Source: Puffinus mauretanicus
Taxonomy: Eukaryota > Chordata > Aves > Procellariiformes > Procellariidae
Reading direction: 5' to 3'
Length of the DNA stretch: 64,000 nucleotides
Assembly (NCBI GenBank): GCA_023333565.1
Contig: JAJKFH010001315.1
Span: forward strand, 2,766,501 to 2,830,500
Under the pieces are notes generated by a model. It worked only from the letters and a program-made list of their open reading frames with translations, was not told where the DNA came from and searched no databases. The position numbers and the translations under genes are program-made. How positions within the stretch are numbered: position 1 is the first letter of the stretch; the number at the start of each line of letters is the position of its first letter. Positions 12,801-26,600 of the stretch are shown piece by piece.

Positions 12801-15800
12801 CCATATTGTTCCACATCAAAATTTCCATACTGCCACAGCAAAGATAGCAGCACCACTGTTGGAGTACTCTAATTAAGTGCGTTCACTCAATGCCTTCTAG
12901 CAGTTCTTCCTGAAAACCTATGGACAAAAAGTTTGTCACAACAGTGTGAAATTTTGTTAACTGTGAGATCTATTAAATATCAGTACGTTTACTAGATGTG
13001 TCTTCACAGTCCCAAAATAGCTAGGTTACCATTCATATGTACATGATATTGCCCTTGAATATATACACATTTTAAATGAGTTTCCGCCTTGCTTTTCTTT
13101 CCTGGCACTGTTACGTCATTCTTAGAAGTTACAATGACTGGTTGACAATTTTAGAGAGTACAACTTTTACAATTAACATTCAGACCCCAAAGAGAACATG
13201 TATGTTTATAACAGCACTCAGACTTCAGCAGAACAATGTAGAGGGGCTTTTTTAAGTCTTTTTCTAAAACACTTTTAAAACTGCTTTGTAAAGCATCTTT
13301 TATCATGCATCCAGGGAATTTTAGAAACAACACATTTGCTTCTAATTAACTGTTTATTTCCACTCAGATCTTCTCAGGTCCAAAAATCCATTCACCGTGA
13401 ACTCTGGAGATTCATTAGTCACATCACTGAGCAAAGGTACCTTTATAGCAAAGTAGATCCAAACTACCTTCTAGATGGTCCTTGCCACAGCAGAAATCTA
13501 AGGCTTCCCACTCCTTATGCACAAGCATGCAGGGTCTCTTTTTGTCATCTCCTTTGTATTATGGACTAGTTTCCCAGATGCAACATAGATATTGGCTGGG
13601 CTTTTATTGATGCCTATGGCTTAGATCCTTGATTGTCTTACTGAAGAGCACCATTAACCAGAGGTAAAATACAGAAGTCATTACAAACTAAGATGAATGG
13701 CCAAGGTAAATGCAAGACCGTACCTACTCCAAAGCCTGAAGGATTTTAAGGGAAAGTGCAATCATGTTTCTATTCAGAACAGCTAGCCACAAACCATTCT
13801 GCTTAAAAAAAAAAAAGGAAAAAAGTCTAATCAGTCCTCTTTTAATAGCTTGAACAACTGCTTTTTCTTAATTCAATTGTAAATCTTAATCCGTGTTACT
13901 GAAAAGGTCTTTGTTATATCCTTTCCTATCTCTCTCTATGTTATCTTCTCTTTCCTACAACTCTGAAATACCATTTATTGGTATAGGCTTACCCTGACTG
14001 GCTTCTTTTTAGGATTAGAAGTCAGCACTCATAGCTTGCTTTAAAAACAAAGAGGGAAAAGGAAAGAAAAAAGCCAGCATCATCTCTACTTAAAATTACT
14101 TCCTTTTCCATTACCACTTTCAGCAATTGCCATACTTTGTGTCTTTTTTTTCTGTGAGCAAAATCAATTGTAATTACATGAGTGTGTCTCAATTACCTGT
14201 CCTTTTTTGGGATTAAAGTCTTCATCTGATTAATTGAACTTCTCTGTCCTAATGTCTTCTTCCATGCCCTATGTCCTAGGTGCCTTACCTTCTTCATACA
14301 TTTTATGGCAAGTCCTTCATTTTGACTAGTTCATAAAAAACAGAAATCCTTCTAGCAGAGAAGTGGTAAAACTGTGCCAAAAATTAGATGCAAGTGTGTT
14401 ATTTCATGTTTAAAGGAGCTTGAAGGGAAAATGAACCAAAGGGGAACAGCACACAGAATTTTTACTCAGAGTAACATAAATATTGCTTGCAATACAACTT
14501 AGATGGCAAAGCCGGTACAGTAAAGGTGTCGGGTGTGCTTCTCAACATTATCTGACACAGCAGCACAGAAGTGCCATGGGCTGGAGAATTCAAACACTGC
14601 CAGTTCCCTGGGGCACAATTCTTCAAAAATCCTCTTCTGAGTAAGGGGAAAAGCAATTTGTTACAGCCTTTAAACACATACAATAAATTCCTCTAACAGG
14701 AACAGGAAGTGAGTAGACATACGGCTTCATCCATGAGTATTTCCTAGGTGAGATCCTGTGACTTGTAACCCAGTTCTTCCTCCAGGACACAGGATGAGAT
14801 GGGAGCAATCTTTAGTGAGTAACAAAAAAGGTGTAGTATGGCTTTTAATAATTTTGCTCAAAAAAAATCAAGTAACTAGCTCAAAAATAAATTGCAAACC
14901 TATTCTAACAGCTCTGATTTGCCTTCTCTTTCATTATAATTCCATCCTCAACCTAGACAGAGTACAACACCAATGTTTGGATCAGCCATGAAGTTCACAT
15001 GACACATCTGAAGCAGCTTCTTACTCGAGTGATTTAATTTTTCTCTCACACACTGTGCTATAAAATGATGATAAAAATCTACTTACCAAGCACCACATAA
15101 TGCTTGGATAAATGCCATTGTAATGTTGCTACCTAATTTCTCCAGAAATTATGAGAGTATATCTTACACTGAATAGTAACCTAATCAACAGAAAGTCCTG
15201 GTAACTTAATGGGATCACTTGCAAAATATAGTACTGCAACAGTGACAGAACATGCACTTAATAAGCAGCCTCTTCTGCCTAATGACTTTAGCACCTATGA
15301 AAACAATTCTGAAGTGTGTAAATGAACTGGTCCAACTTGTCATTCTCCCTTTCTTAAATTCTTTCTTGACTGCAAAATAACCGTTACTTGAACATGCTTT
15401 CCTGCATCCAGCCTCTCCTTGCAGATCTGAAATAATTCCAGCAAGGCCAAAATGCCATAGCATCCAGTGTTTGCAATGAAACGTTAAAATAAATGCAAAA
15501 AAAAGGGGCAGAGGGTGCTAAACCAGTTAAAGATGAAAATTTTCTAGGAACTCAGATCATCATCCTCATTAATCACATTTTTCTGATAATATCAGACACT
15601 GAGTAGGCATGCAACCTGGAACTGAAATCTGAACTCAATAGCACTAGGTACACAGGAACATTATTCTAATTCATTCAATTCTCTTCGGCACTCCCAAATC
15701 CCTCCTCATCACAACTATTTGCAATACGTGACTCCTGAAAAAACAATAAACAGAAGATAACACATACAGACTCATTCCCCATGGAGCAATGTGTTGACCA

Positions 15801-18800
15801 GCCTCATAGTAAATAATATATTCTTTAAAGAAATCTGATATTCCATGCACATTGTAACATATCAAGGACTCTATATTACAGGGGGGGTTGATCTGCTTAC
15901 AGCTTATTACTAATGTCCATTTATTTTTGGTGGTGCTACTGTTAGCATTGCTTGAATGTAAAACATTAAAATATGCTCCCTAGAGACTTCCGTCCCACCT
16001 ACATGACACACATCTGGCATTCCTCCTGTACTTACACCTTACAGCCTATTCTAGACTACAGAACCTGCAGACTATTGCATCTAAGCCCAGACTGCGACTG
16101 AATCAGGAGCCATGCTTTCCTTCTGTTCCCCCTTGCCCCTATGCACACATGCTGCTCTTCACTTTCTCTCCAAGCTTTTGAGGCCAATACCATTGCTATT
16201 CAAGCAGTACTTTCAGGGCAGTAGGAGTAGAGGGCATTTTACCTCCACTCCCCAGGATGCCCTTGCATTAGATGTTGCTTAAGGTTTTTGAACTAATGCA
16301 GCTAAAGCAGAGGGTCTATCTTGCAAGAAAAAGGTCCTCACACTATCCAGAGTTTCTTGTGAATAGATAGATAAATGGTCAGATAGCCTAAACTTTTCAA
16401 ATTAAAAGCCTAGTTGACAGGTAAGAGTTCTTGATTTAGGAGAACATTTAAGTTGTGCATAGCTTTGGTCCTCATAGATCTACCTTCCCGAATCAGCACC
16501 TGCAGTCCTAAACTCGGGGTAGATTTGGGTAAGCCTTACCCAGCAGCAGTAGAAACTTTGCTGTAATTCCAGCCTCCACTGGGTGCCACTATTGCATAAT
16601 GCAATGTGTGGATTACGCTGCAAGAGTCAACAAATTGGCAAAAACAACTTTCAACTTGCACTTCACTCTCGTGAAGTTTTCAAACCATATTCAGAGAGTT
16701 ATCGCTCATTTTTTTTATGTCCTTAAAATGCCATATGATAATCCTTTTAGAGACAGAAATACAAGGAGGATTTAATTCCTCCTAGATCACTATAGCTAAA
16801 GGCTCAAACGCAGAAATGCTCAGATTCTTTCCTGATTTTGTACTTGAATAAGCCTTTTAGCCCCATGAGTGGATCTGTTCCCCCATGCTGACTGATAATC
16901 AACTTAGCACCCTATTTTGACCTATGTTTTTTAACCTCTGAAGGGACAATAACCACGTCTCCATCTAAAGTGCTTTGATGACAACTTAACTACCACAAGG
17001 GTAAAACCTTACCACAAATTCCTAGGTGACCTTAACAACACTCAGTGAGTGTTCTTAAACTGTGTGCACATCAGAAGGCTGGCAGTAACACTGAAAGTAC
17101 ATTATTAGCCTACCTTCTAATTTAATGGCAATTAAATATTAGTTTTATGGAATGGATATAATTTCCATTTGATGGTCGGTGGATATCCACAACTTGCTAG
17201 ATACCAAATTTCATTCTGCTGAGTTAACCTGCAATCCAAAAATACTGAAATTTAATGTTATGAATCACTTTCGAAAATTCTGGCCAGACAACGTAGTCAG
17301 TTTTAGTCTGTCTATTTCACACCATCCCTGCTCTCCGATTTTGCTTTATTTCCTTTTCCCGGGCCTCCAATAAATAAATAAATAACATCAAGATTGAATT
17401 TCAGTCTTACCTAATGGAAGATTTTGAGACCTTACACTAAACATGAAAAATTCTTACAGGCAAAAGAATGTTATAAGGCGATTTCATGCTATCCTTCCAT
17501 ACTGGAGTCATTTATCATACTATTCATCTGACAGAACTGACATAACCACAATTGTTTCAAGTTGCTGAAGACAGGGGAAGCAGTGTCTCAGTGTTTATGA
17601 CTTTGTAACTTCTGGTCTTTCCTCTCACTCCTCTCAACACTCTTGTCTGGTAGACAGTTGGTAGCATTAGTAAGTATGGAAATTTCTATAGCCATTAATC
17701 TTTGAAAGGATCTTAGCCTTTTTCCAGCAGAAATCCAAAATACTTTCTTGAAATTCTGCTATATTCCGCTACAGATTTTCCTGCAAACAGAGGCTTATGA
17801 GATTCCGCCAACATCGGTTGTATTATCACAGAGATGGGCAAAAAAGGAGAACGTATAAGCAGTTGTCTGGCGTACACACTCCTCTAGGGCAAAGAAGATA
17901 TAGCAGGAAGAGGGGAAGAAAGAGACTATATGACAGATCAGGGAAATCAAAAGAACCAAAGAGCAAGTAGCCTGAATCTTAATCTGACCCACAGTTTTTT
18001 CAGAGCCAGCTAAATCACTGGCGCCATGCAGCAAAACACATCTGTGGTGCAGGTCTGGAGGCAACAGACAAGCCCAATGCCCTGAAGTCTGGCCATTCCT
18101 GCATCGCTGAGAAACTCACGAGTGGCTGTTTGTGGCTAAGGAGAAACAGCAAATCATTTGGTAAGGTAAATTGCTAAGTTCAAGAAATTCGCCCAGGGCA
18201 GGAAATAGAAGTACTTGCAAAAGAAGATGGAGTTAGAGGCAGCATTTCACTTTACTACAACAGCCCTTCTAGGGCTCTCTTCTCAGCATGCAGACCGTTG
18301 TTCGTTAGACACAGCAAACTGCAGGAATGACTATCACCCACGTAGTTGCTCCCATTATGCCTACTTATTGAATCATATTAAAAACAGCAACAAGATAAAC
18401 AACTATCTACCTGCTCTTTAAATTGATATGTGGTTATTAGACATACGTGTGTGGACATAAAGGAAACATCACAGATGGGAAGAAGATCAGGTTTATAAAT
18501 CAATTTGTGCTACCACAAAACTGGAAAATCCCTGTCTTTCCATTAACAGCTGAATTGAAAATTTCTCAGTAGGAGAAAGGCCCAGTTCTACTTCCAGGAA
18601 TCTATAACATGTATATTCTTTCCTACCTCACCAAAGGCTAGGGAAACTGCCTGTTCACAGCCACCAGAAATACTTTCCAAAGGGGTCTTGTTCTGCCTTC
18701 AGAGCAACGGTCAGGCTACCAGACGACTTCAACCTCAGCATTGCTGTCTTGTTTTACTTATTTGTTAGGGATTTTTTTTTTCTTTTCTTTTAGATTTCAT

Positions 18801-18955
18801 TTCTTTCCCTTATTTCATAAATTTTAATTAATGAGGGACTCTGGTCAAAAATGAAAGGACACTAAATGAATTTTATCTCAGCTAGACGTGGCAGACTACA
18901 ACATTACTCAGTATAGATGAAGATTTGCAGACAATAGACTGACCAGGTAATGATT

Positions 18956-18987
18956 TCATCACACGCACGTGATGATGTCATCACATG
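18956..18987. other. Cluster of short dyads with an E-box core
   Basis: TCATCAC at 18956-18962 is the reverse complement of GTGATGA at 18969-18975, with a 6-nt spacer. The palindrome CACGTG sits at 18966-18971. Immediately after, TGATG and CATCA flank a T at 78 (18973-18983). Overlapping inverted repeats of this kind can be transcription-factor sites or chance. There is no independent support. Confidence 0.35.
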
Positions 18988-19457
18988 CAGATCTTGCATG
19001 GTTCTAGTTGCACATCTTCATGTGACAAGGTCTATGGTGCACATCTTCAGCTTCAGCCTCATGAGCATCCAGCTCTACATTGCCTTCAGTCAGATCAAGA
19101 CTGTCACCCACCCCTCTCAGAAAGGAGTTCCTTTGAAAATTCAAGATATACATAGAAGATGCATATTTCCTTACAAAAAATGGATGATAAATAGGTGGGA
19201 GGAAAGGGTATAAAGTCCTGAGGACCAGAGGCACTGCTTTTAGCTGGTATCTCAACCACTCGGTTGTAACTAAGAACAGCAGTGTAGGGACTAGTAACAC
19301 TAATAAGAGAGTTTCTGCTCTACAAAGATATCGCTGTTCACAGCCCCTGAAGTTAACAAGTAGGCTATATCACGAGCTCTGCATTTTGGAAGTAGCTCTG
19401 GAGAGTTCAGCTGCTGCAGGAAGTTGCTTCCTTCTTCCGCAAGATTACAGAAAATGT

Positions 19458-20697
19458 TAGAATCATAGAATTGTAGAATGGTTTGTGTTGGAAGGGACCT
19501 TTAAAGGTCATCTAGTCCACCCACCCTGCCGTAAGCAGGGGCATCTTCAACTAGATCAGGTTGCTCAGAGCCCCATCCAACCTGACCTTGAATGTTTCCA
19601 GGGATGGGGCATCTACCACCTCTCTGGGAAACCTGGTCCACTGTTTCACCACCCTCATTGTGAAACATTTCTTCCTTCTATCTAGTCTGAATCTACCCTC
19701 TTTCAGTTTAAAACCATTCCCCCTTGTCCTATTGCTACAGACCCTACTAAAAAGTCTGTCCTCATCTTTCTTATAAGCCCCCTTTAAGTACTGAAAGGCT
19801 GCAGTCAGGTCTCCCCGAAGCCTTCTTTTCTCCAGGCTGAACAACCACAACTCTCTCAGCCTGTCCTCATAGGAGAGGTGTTCCATCCCCCTGATCATTT
19901 TTGTGTCCCTCCTCTGGACCTGATCCAACAGGTCCATGTCTGTCTTGTGCTGAGGGCTCCAGAGCTGGACGCGGTACTGCAGGTGGGGTCTCACCAGAGC
20001 AGAGGAGAGGGGCAGAATCACCTCCCTCGACCTGCTGGCCACGCTTCTTTTGATGCAGCCCAGCATACGGTTGGCCTTCTGGGCTGCGAGCGCACATTGC
20101 TGGCTCATGTCCAGCTTTTCATCCACCAGTATCCCCAAGTCCTTCTCGGCAGGGCTGCTCTCAATCCCTTCATCCCCCAGCCTGTCTTGATACTGGGCAT
20201 TGCCCCGACCAAGGTGCAGGACCTTGCACTTGGCCTTGTTGAACCTCATGAGGTTCACACAGGCCCACTTCTTGAGCTTGTCCAGGTCCCTCTGGATGGC
20301 ATCCCGTCCCTCAGGTGCGTCAACCACACCACTCAGCTTGGAGTCATCTGAAACTTGCTGAGGGTGCACTCGATCCCACTATGTCTTTGATGAAGATATT
20401 GAACAGTACTGGTGCCAATATGGACCCCTGAGGGACACCACTCATTCCTGATCTCCATCCAGACACTGAGCCATTGACCACTACTGTCTGGATGCAACCA
20501 TCCAGCCAATTCCTCATCCACTGAACAGTCCATCCATCAAATCCCTACCTCTCCAATTTAGAGAGAAGCCAAAGGCCTTACAGAAGTCCAGACAGATGAC
20601 ATCTGTAGCTCTTCCCTTGTCCACTAATGTAGTCACTCCATCATAGAAGGTCATTAGGTTGGTCAGGTAAGACTTGCCCTTGGTGAAGCCAAGTTAT
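19458..20697 (-). mobile_element. CR1 LINE, 5'-truncated copy 1, in INSC intron
   Basis: This is a non-LTR retrotransposon fragment in the same orientation as INSC. The 3' end carries the CR1 terminal repeat (tagaatcatagaat on the plus strand at 19458-19471), followed by the 3' UTR motif complementary to ggacctttaaaggtcatcta. Upstream is the C-terminal half of the CR1 ORF2 reverse transcriptase. The [12 protein letters not shown] box is readable near 20400-20440. The catalytic FADD region near 20350 is broken: one frame reads to LSKF and then shifts, while the other resumes as [11 protein letters not shown]. From there 19551-20369 is open for 272 codons, including [14 protein letters not shown] and [16 protein letters not shown]. 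The 5' end is truncated near 20697, typical of CR1. The copy cannot be active. Confidence 0.95.
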
Positions 20698-23600
20698 TGG
20701 GGAACCTTTCTCACACCGTCTTTGTGAGAACAAAGTGACAAACATGAGCTCTTATAAAAATTGGAAAGACTTCTGACTTCTTAATTCCACCTGCTGGTCC
20801 CATAGGGATTCCTTCTACAAGACCTCATCTCAGCTGAAGATCCTTGTCAGATTAAACTTTTACTTGAAGTCTAAAAGCTAGTGGAGTTAAACAAAACCAG
20901 CTATGCACAATAAGGCCTAAGAGACAATCTTCAGGACTCCAGATTACTTCCAAATTAAAGAATAACACTAAACACCTAGGTCAAGTTTTCAGCTCAGGTT
21001 TGTGTCAGCCCCGATCAACCTGTGGACTTTACCTCCCTACCAACACACAAGCTGGAGGGGGAAGCCTGCCATTCTATGACATGCAGCAAAGCATCTCTGA
21101 AAATTGAGGCTGATTTTGCATATCAGTATGCCCTGATCCATACAAAAGCTTGCTCGTCTACTCCCAGGGACAGTAAATGAACAAACTGAAAGCCCGCTGA
21201 AAAGGAAAAGTTCTAGACAGTACTGGCAAGGGAAGGAACAGTCAGTGAAAGAACTATTGTCTGAGAATTTCATGATAGGCAAGAGAAGTAAAATACAGTA
21301 AATATATGAGCAATGCTGTTAGATGTTTAGTTTTTCAAAAGCAGGATTATTATCTTAAACGGATGAGATTGTTTTTCCAACAGCTCTTTAAATGTTTTCA
21401 AAGATGCTTTATGAAACATGAAAGTTTTAGTATAAATCAGGCAGAGTGCCAGATCTAAGTGGTTTCCTGCAAACAAGCCTAAGCAAAAAAACACATTATA
21501 CTGACGCACAAACATGCCTCTACATCACCTGCTATTAATTATTATTTAACCTTCACTTTTTTAAGAAATACAGGGAGACTCATACATATCATGGGTGAGT
21601 TTCAGCTAAGCCACATGGCAGCTCTTAGCTCATTACAAACATGAGGTAAGAAAAAACTTATACAATTAACTTCCTTTGTTTTTGTTAGGAGCACATGCAG
21701 GATACTTCACCTGAGTAATTCAATACTTCCAACCCTGACTTAAAATTCATGCCACAAGGAAAGGACACTGAGTTTCAGCTAATTAGTCAATTAGCTTACA
21801 CTGGGTTTGATTTCCTCTGTTTCTTTTTCACAACTAGCCCTCGGGAAAAAAACTCAGCTCCAGCAAGAGTTAGCATTTTGCCCATGCAACAGAGTCAGAA
21901 TATACCAATACTGGCAGGAAAACCCTGAGATAGTTTTGTGTTTATACAATGATGTTTGGATGAGAAAGTAAAACTGCTAAGCACTCATTTAAACCAAGCA
22001 AATCTACTAGTAGAAAGTTTAAGTAATAGTGGCCAGTACTCGAACTGGTCATAAAAATTTCCTGTATGTACTTTTTCCCTGTTTTGTAAAGCATTTTCTC
22101 ACTTTGTTGCAGTGACAGGTACTGGAGAGGAGAAAAGAGGTTTTGAAGCATGTATTTTGAACATAACTTTGGCAAACATTGGGTGAAAACAAACAAAAAC
22201 TACAAGCAACTGTGTATGTATAAAATGAGATTTTGCAAAATACAAATTTGTGAATTTCCCTCTCAGTAAAAATATCTAGACCTTGTCATTTTGGGAGCAC
22301 TGCTGGGACCCGATTTGCAGAGGTTCCTAACTTACACCTGCACTGAACCCCATGTCACAGCAGGACTCTTACAGCCTCACTGCCTCGGCAAGTGCGAACA
22401 CTGATAAGTGCTGTGATGCAAAAGACTTGTTAACTCCATGTTGAACCCAAGGAAGGGTAGTAACACTCATGGGAGTACAAGAATTACAAAAGCAGTTTTG
22501 GAAAAAAGACAAGGTATAAGCTGCGCATAAGCTGAGGTTTATGTATTTTGCTAGTTTGAACTACTACTAAAAAAAACAAGCCCAAGGAAGTGGTCAAGCT
22601 GAGAAGGTAACTACTCAGAACACAGATGCTCTTGTAAGGAAAAAGAATTTTCTGCAGCGCTCTCAAGTCCTGATTCTCACCCCAACAGATGACCAATATT
22701 CATTACTAGATCAAAGTAAGCTAGTCACTTTGTCTAGCAGGCCTCCATCATGTTAGCCTCAGGTATGATTGAGATCAGCTCATTTATGGATGACTTAAAA
22801 ACTCCAGCAGATAGAACATACAGAGCTATCTGTTTCCAACTGGCATGCCTCAAACAAAAGAAATATAAATCACTTGGAACCAGGAGAAATTTTTTTTATT
22901 TTTGAGGGTTTTTGTCATTCAGTACTTCTGTAAGTGTAGTTTTATACTAGTGAGGAATTCCATAGCTGCAGTTAGATGAATGAAGAAAGGATTTTCTCCT
23001 TTTGCTTTTTAATAATGTGCATCTGTGAGAGTTCAGTCCTTCAAAATTAAATATGTATAAAAATTTTGAAAGTCAATGTTATGCAAGCAAGAATAGATGT
23101 ACAAGAAACCACATAGAGCACTAGAGAACTCCAAGAATCATAGTTAATTCAGGCAGGAAAATAAATGTGGCAGAAGCCTTAGAAGGGAAAATAATGCTAG
23201 TACTGAATTCTCAGGCTCCAAAGGCATTTAAATCCCTGTTGTGTAACCAAATCTAAGTAGGTATGCTTTTCTTCCTGGAGAGGTCTCTGAAATCAGTGGG
23301 GTTGTAGGCAAGCTTAAAGGTCAGCCAAACAAGAAATGGAGGCTCTAAGCAGTAAACTCTTTAGACTTTTCTAATGAGTCAGAAAAATCATGGACAATAC
23401 TGAGTCATGAAGTCCACCACAGGATGGGTCAGTTAGACTAGCGTATCTAATTTCAGCAGAGATTTTGTGAGGGGGGAGCTATCTAATATGTCTATCTCAT
23501 TTAATAAGTATTTTCACCTCATCTCTCCTCACATTTTATTGTGGCTACAGCTAAGCTATTTAATGTGCACAATGCGAGCACATTCGGTATGTGTGTTTAC

Positions 23601-26600
23601 ATATGGATACAAATGCACATATGCAATGCAACAGTTTTCTGCTGAGTGAGAAGAATTATGAGAGCTACTCATCTGATAGGTCTTTCTGTAAGGCCATGTC
23701 TTTCCAGTTTCTTTTCTGCCTCTACCAGGGACAGGAGGAATATTTGAGGTCCAAAATAGCTCCCTCCCTGCACTCTTTTTAAATGCTTCAATTGATTCTC
23801 ATTAATCTCTGCTTTCAGTTTAGGAGCTGAGTAAGCTGCTTCTTTCATCTTAAAATTAAATTTGCTTGATAGATTATTATTATTATTATTACGTAGGGAA
23901 AACCCACCTGTCATTTGATGTGTTGGCTTCTGTTCCTTCAGACGTCATTCGTGGATCATTTACTGCCCTGATCACTGTCATCGCTTTAAGCAATATTTTA
24001 AATCATTACAGAAAAATCATCATCTAGTGATTTCCAAATTATTTTTCATTTATAAAATTCTCTTAACATCCTGACTTTTGAAACATAAATCTAGAGCTAT
24101 TTGGAGTGCTTTAAATAAAATACTTAGTGAAATATAAAATCAATAGATAGCATAAAATACCAACATAACTGACTGCAAAAACCATGTGTAAATTATATGG
24201 GAACCAAACAAGTGCAGAGTGGTAACCTGGCACCAGCTCAAAGTTTCAAAATTAAGTTGGAGGGAATGGCAACCTACAGGCACTGTTCCAACTTGATCTT
24301 GCACATTGAAGTGTACACTTCAGTAACCTGGCATAGTCTGAAGACTTTCCTTTTCATCTTTCAAAATCTATTTCAATAAAACTTATCTTTTTAGAACAAG
24401 AAGAAAAAAAATCTTAAGATGCTCTCTGTTCTGCACTTCAACTAAAAAAAGAGACGTGTATAAAAAGACAGAGCTGAGGGGTAGATAAGAAGAGGGGTTG
24501 TTCTTCCTACAGTAACTGCATCATATGGGGGAACCAAATGCCAAAGTACACCTAATTCTATCAGCTCTCACTCTGCATGAACACTGCTCTGGATCCATGA
24601 AAAAAATACAACAGAGCAGTGGCAGGATCTACTCTCAGCACATCACTGATAATACCTGAATGCCACTACAATGCCTTCGCCTGATCAGGTCTTACTGAAA
24701 AATGACAAAACCAGAATAAAACAGGGCTGCTTTGACTGTTATGAAATTTTTGCACGTGGACATGTTCTCACAGATCCACACTTAAGCAGTATGCCACTTT
24801 AAGCACAGGACAAAGGGAAGCAAAGCCTAAATCTGTGGGTGACATGGAAGGACTCACACTAAAGGCAAAAGACTTAAAGTGTTCATTGATGAGTTAGAAG
24901 ACAGCTCGCGCTTTTGTTACCAATTTATAGATAGATTTATATATCAATTCATAGACTGCCTGCTGTGCCTCTTATTGAAAAAGACAGACAACATTTGTCA
25001 AAAAGGGCTTGTACCTATTTGATCTGACTCTGAAAGTTTTGCTTTGTTCCATAGCACTATGTGTTCAGTAATCACCAAATGAATATTTACTCTGTAAAAT
25101 TTATTGCAGTCTGAAACCTCAATCATGAACAGACCAACGGATGTGCATCTCTGTTGACATTTTTAACAGGTAGTGGTTCTCTTGTTTTTAAATGGAATTA
25201 CTCACATGCTTAAGGCTAAGTGCATGTGTATATGTTTGCAGAGTCTGGGCCAGGCCTGATATCTCAATGAGGACCTACTGATAAACAACAGAATCTGTGT
25301 CCTCCAAACGGCAGCTATTCACCAACTCTTTAGCTAAGTCTCACATTGTCCTACTTTACCAGTATTATCAAAATGTTTATCTTTAGTGCTACGCTTGCTG
25401 GCTCCTTTCTCCCTCTTAAAATCTATAATATGATTAAAGTGAAGCAAGGTTTGTAAAGAGAGGCAATATTTTTTATTAGAGCAACTGATACATATCTCCT
25501 TAGCCCATCAGGGCTACAACAACAAAACCACTGTAATTTAATTAGTCATTTTAACAGAATTGGAATAATGGCAGTGACCTCAGCCAAGGCATTTTGTGTA
25601 TACTTTTTTCCTACAGAGATCTGGCAATGCCCCATAATCCTGCACTAACATGTCTGTCTTTATTCAGTTCCATGTCTCTTGAATAATAAGTCCATCAAAA
25701 AAACCCTTGCTTTTTTCTTTGCATGATAAAGTGTGTACTACCATAAAAGCAAACAAATTTTAATCTGCTACATAACCGGCAGAAGGTTTTCAACAGACCA
25801 AATGATACTGCAGAGATTAGCCACCAGTTGGTTTTAGGGGTTTTTTGTTGTTGTTGTTGTTTTAGGGGGTGGAGGGTTGTTTTTTTTTTAAACGTGTTTT
25901 CACACTGGTTTTCAGTATTCAGAAACATGTCCCTTCCATGACTTACCAAAGCATTTTGCCCTAGAACTGCAGCCTGTCGCATCTGAAGATGGTCAGATTC
26001 TGCAATGACCTAAGAGGTCTTGCTACACTTGCTTGGGATTGTGCTGAAAGAAGCTACATTTACTAATTATGTATACATAGCTGTGTAATCAGGAGGTAAA
26101 ACTTGAAACACCACCTAATAGATACGAAGCCAGCAGTTGAGGAAGGGCAGTTCCTGCACTCTTGGATGTGATTTAATGAATCTTGCAGGGGCTTTGACAG
26201 AAATGTAATTTGCCAAACCCAGCACATTTTTCACTGCCAATTAATTAAACAGCCTTACTGAGAAGAAGTGTCCAGTAAATTAAAGAGCTGCAAGCCTAGA
26301 ACTTTACATTATCTAATTGTACCACAAACTCAGCTACTGAAATAGATTTGCCTGGTTATCAAAAGGCTACGTGAAAAGCAGCTTCTGAAAATGTTGTTCC
26401 CCACGTTATTCCTTAAGATTGACTTACATTTCTGTCTCATTGTAGCTCTTCATTCTTTTGTGACCTACACAATTAGGTGACAACAGCGAGACACAATTCC
26501 CAGCTCCAGCTATCAATAACACCAAGTTTCAGTGTGTTCCGCACTGTGTGTCAAAAGTTGCCTGAATTAGTCTTTAAAAGGTTTTCCTCCTCTCTCAAAA

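Larger units (their letters stand above)
2277..19457 (-). other. Left part of the 30.9-kb INSC intron
   Basis: This is AT-rich intronic DNA with no recognised exon, RNA gene or long interspersed repeat. It contains only simple repeats: ATTT units near 3378-3396, GGAA units near 6211-6226, an A run near 7123, TTA units near 9107-9130, an AT-rich block at 9744-9830, and AAAT units near 17366-17382. Open frames of 60-98 codons occur on both strands at the density expected by chance in a sequence of this composition. Confidence 0.8.

Noticed and set aside
19878..20351. 157-codon plus-strand open frame
   Set aside because: It is the antisense shadow of the CR1 reverse-transcriptase region; the minus strand carries the recognisable CR1 peptide.
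19551..20369. 272-codon minus-strand open frame as a host gene
   Set aside because: It is the C-terminal part of CR1 ORF2, inside a 5'-truncated and frame-broken LINE copy.
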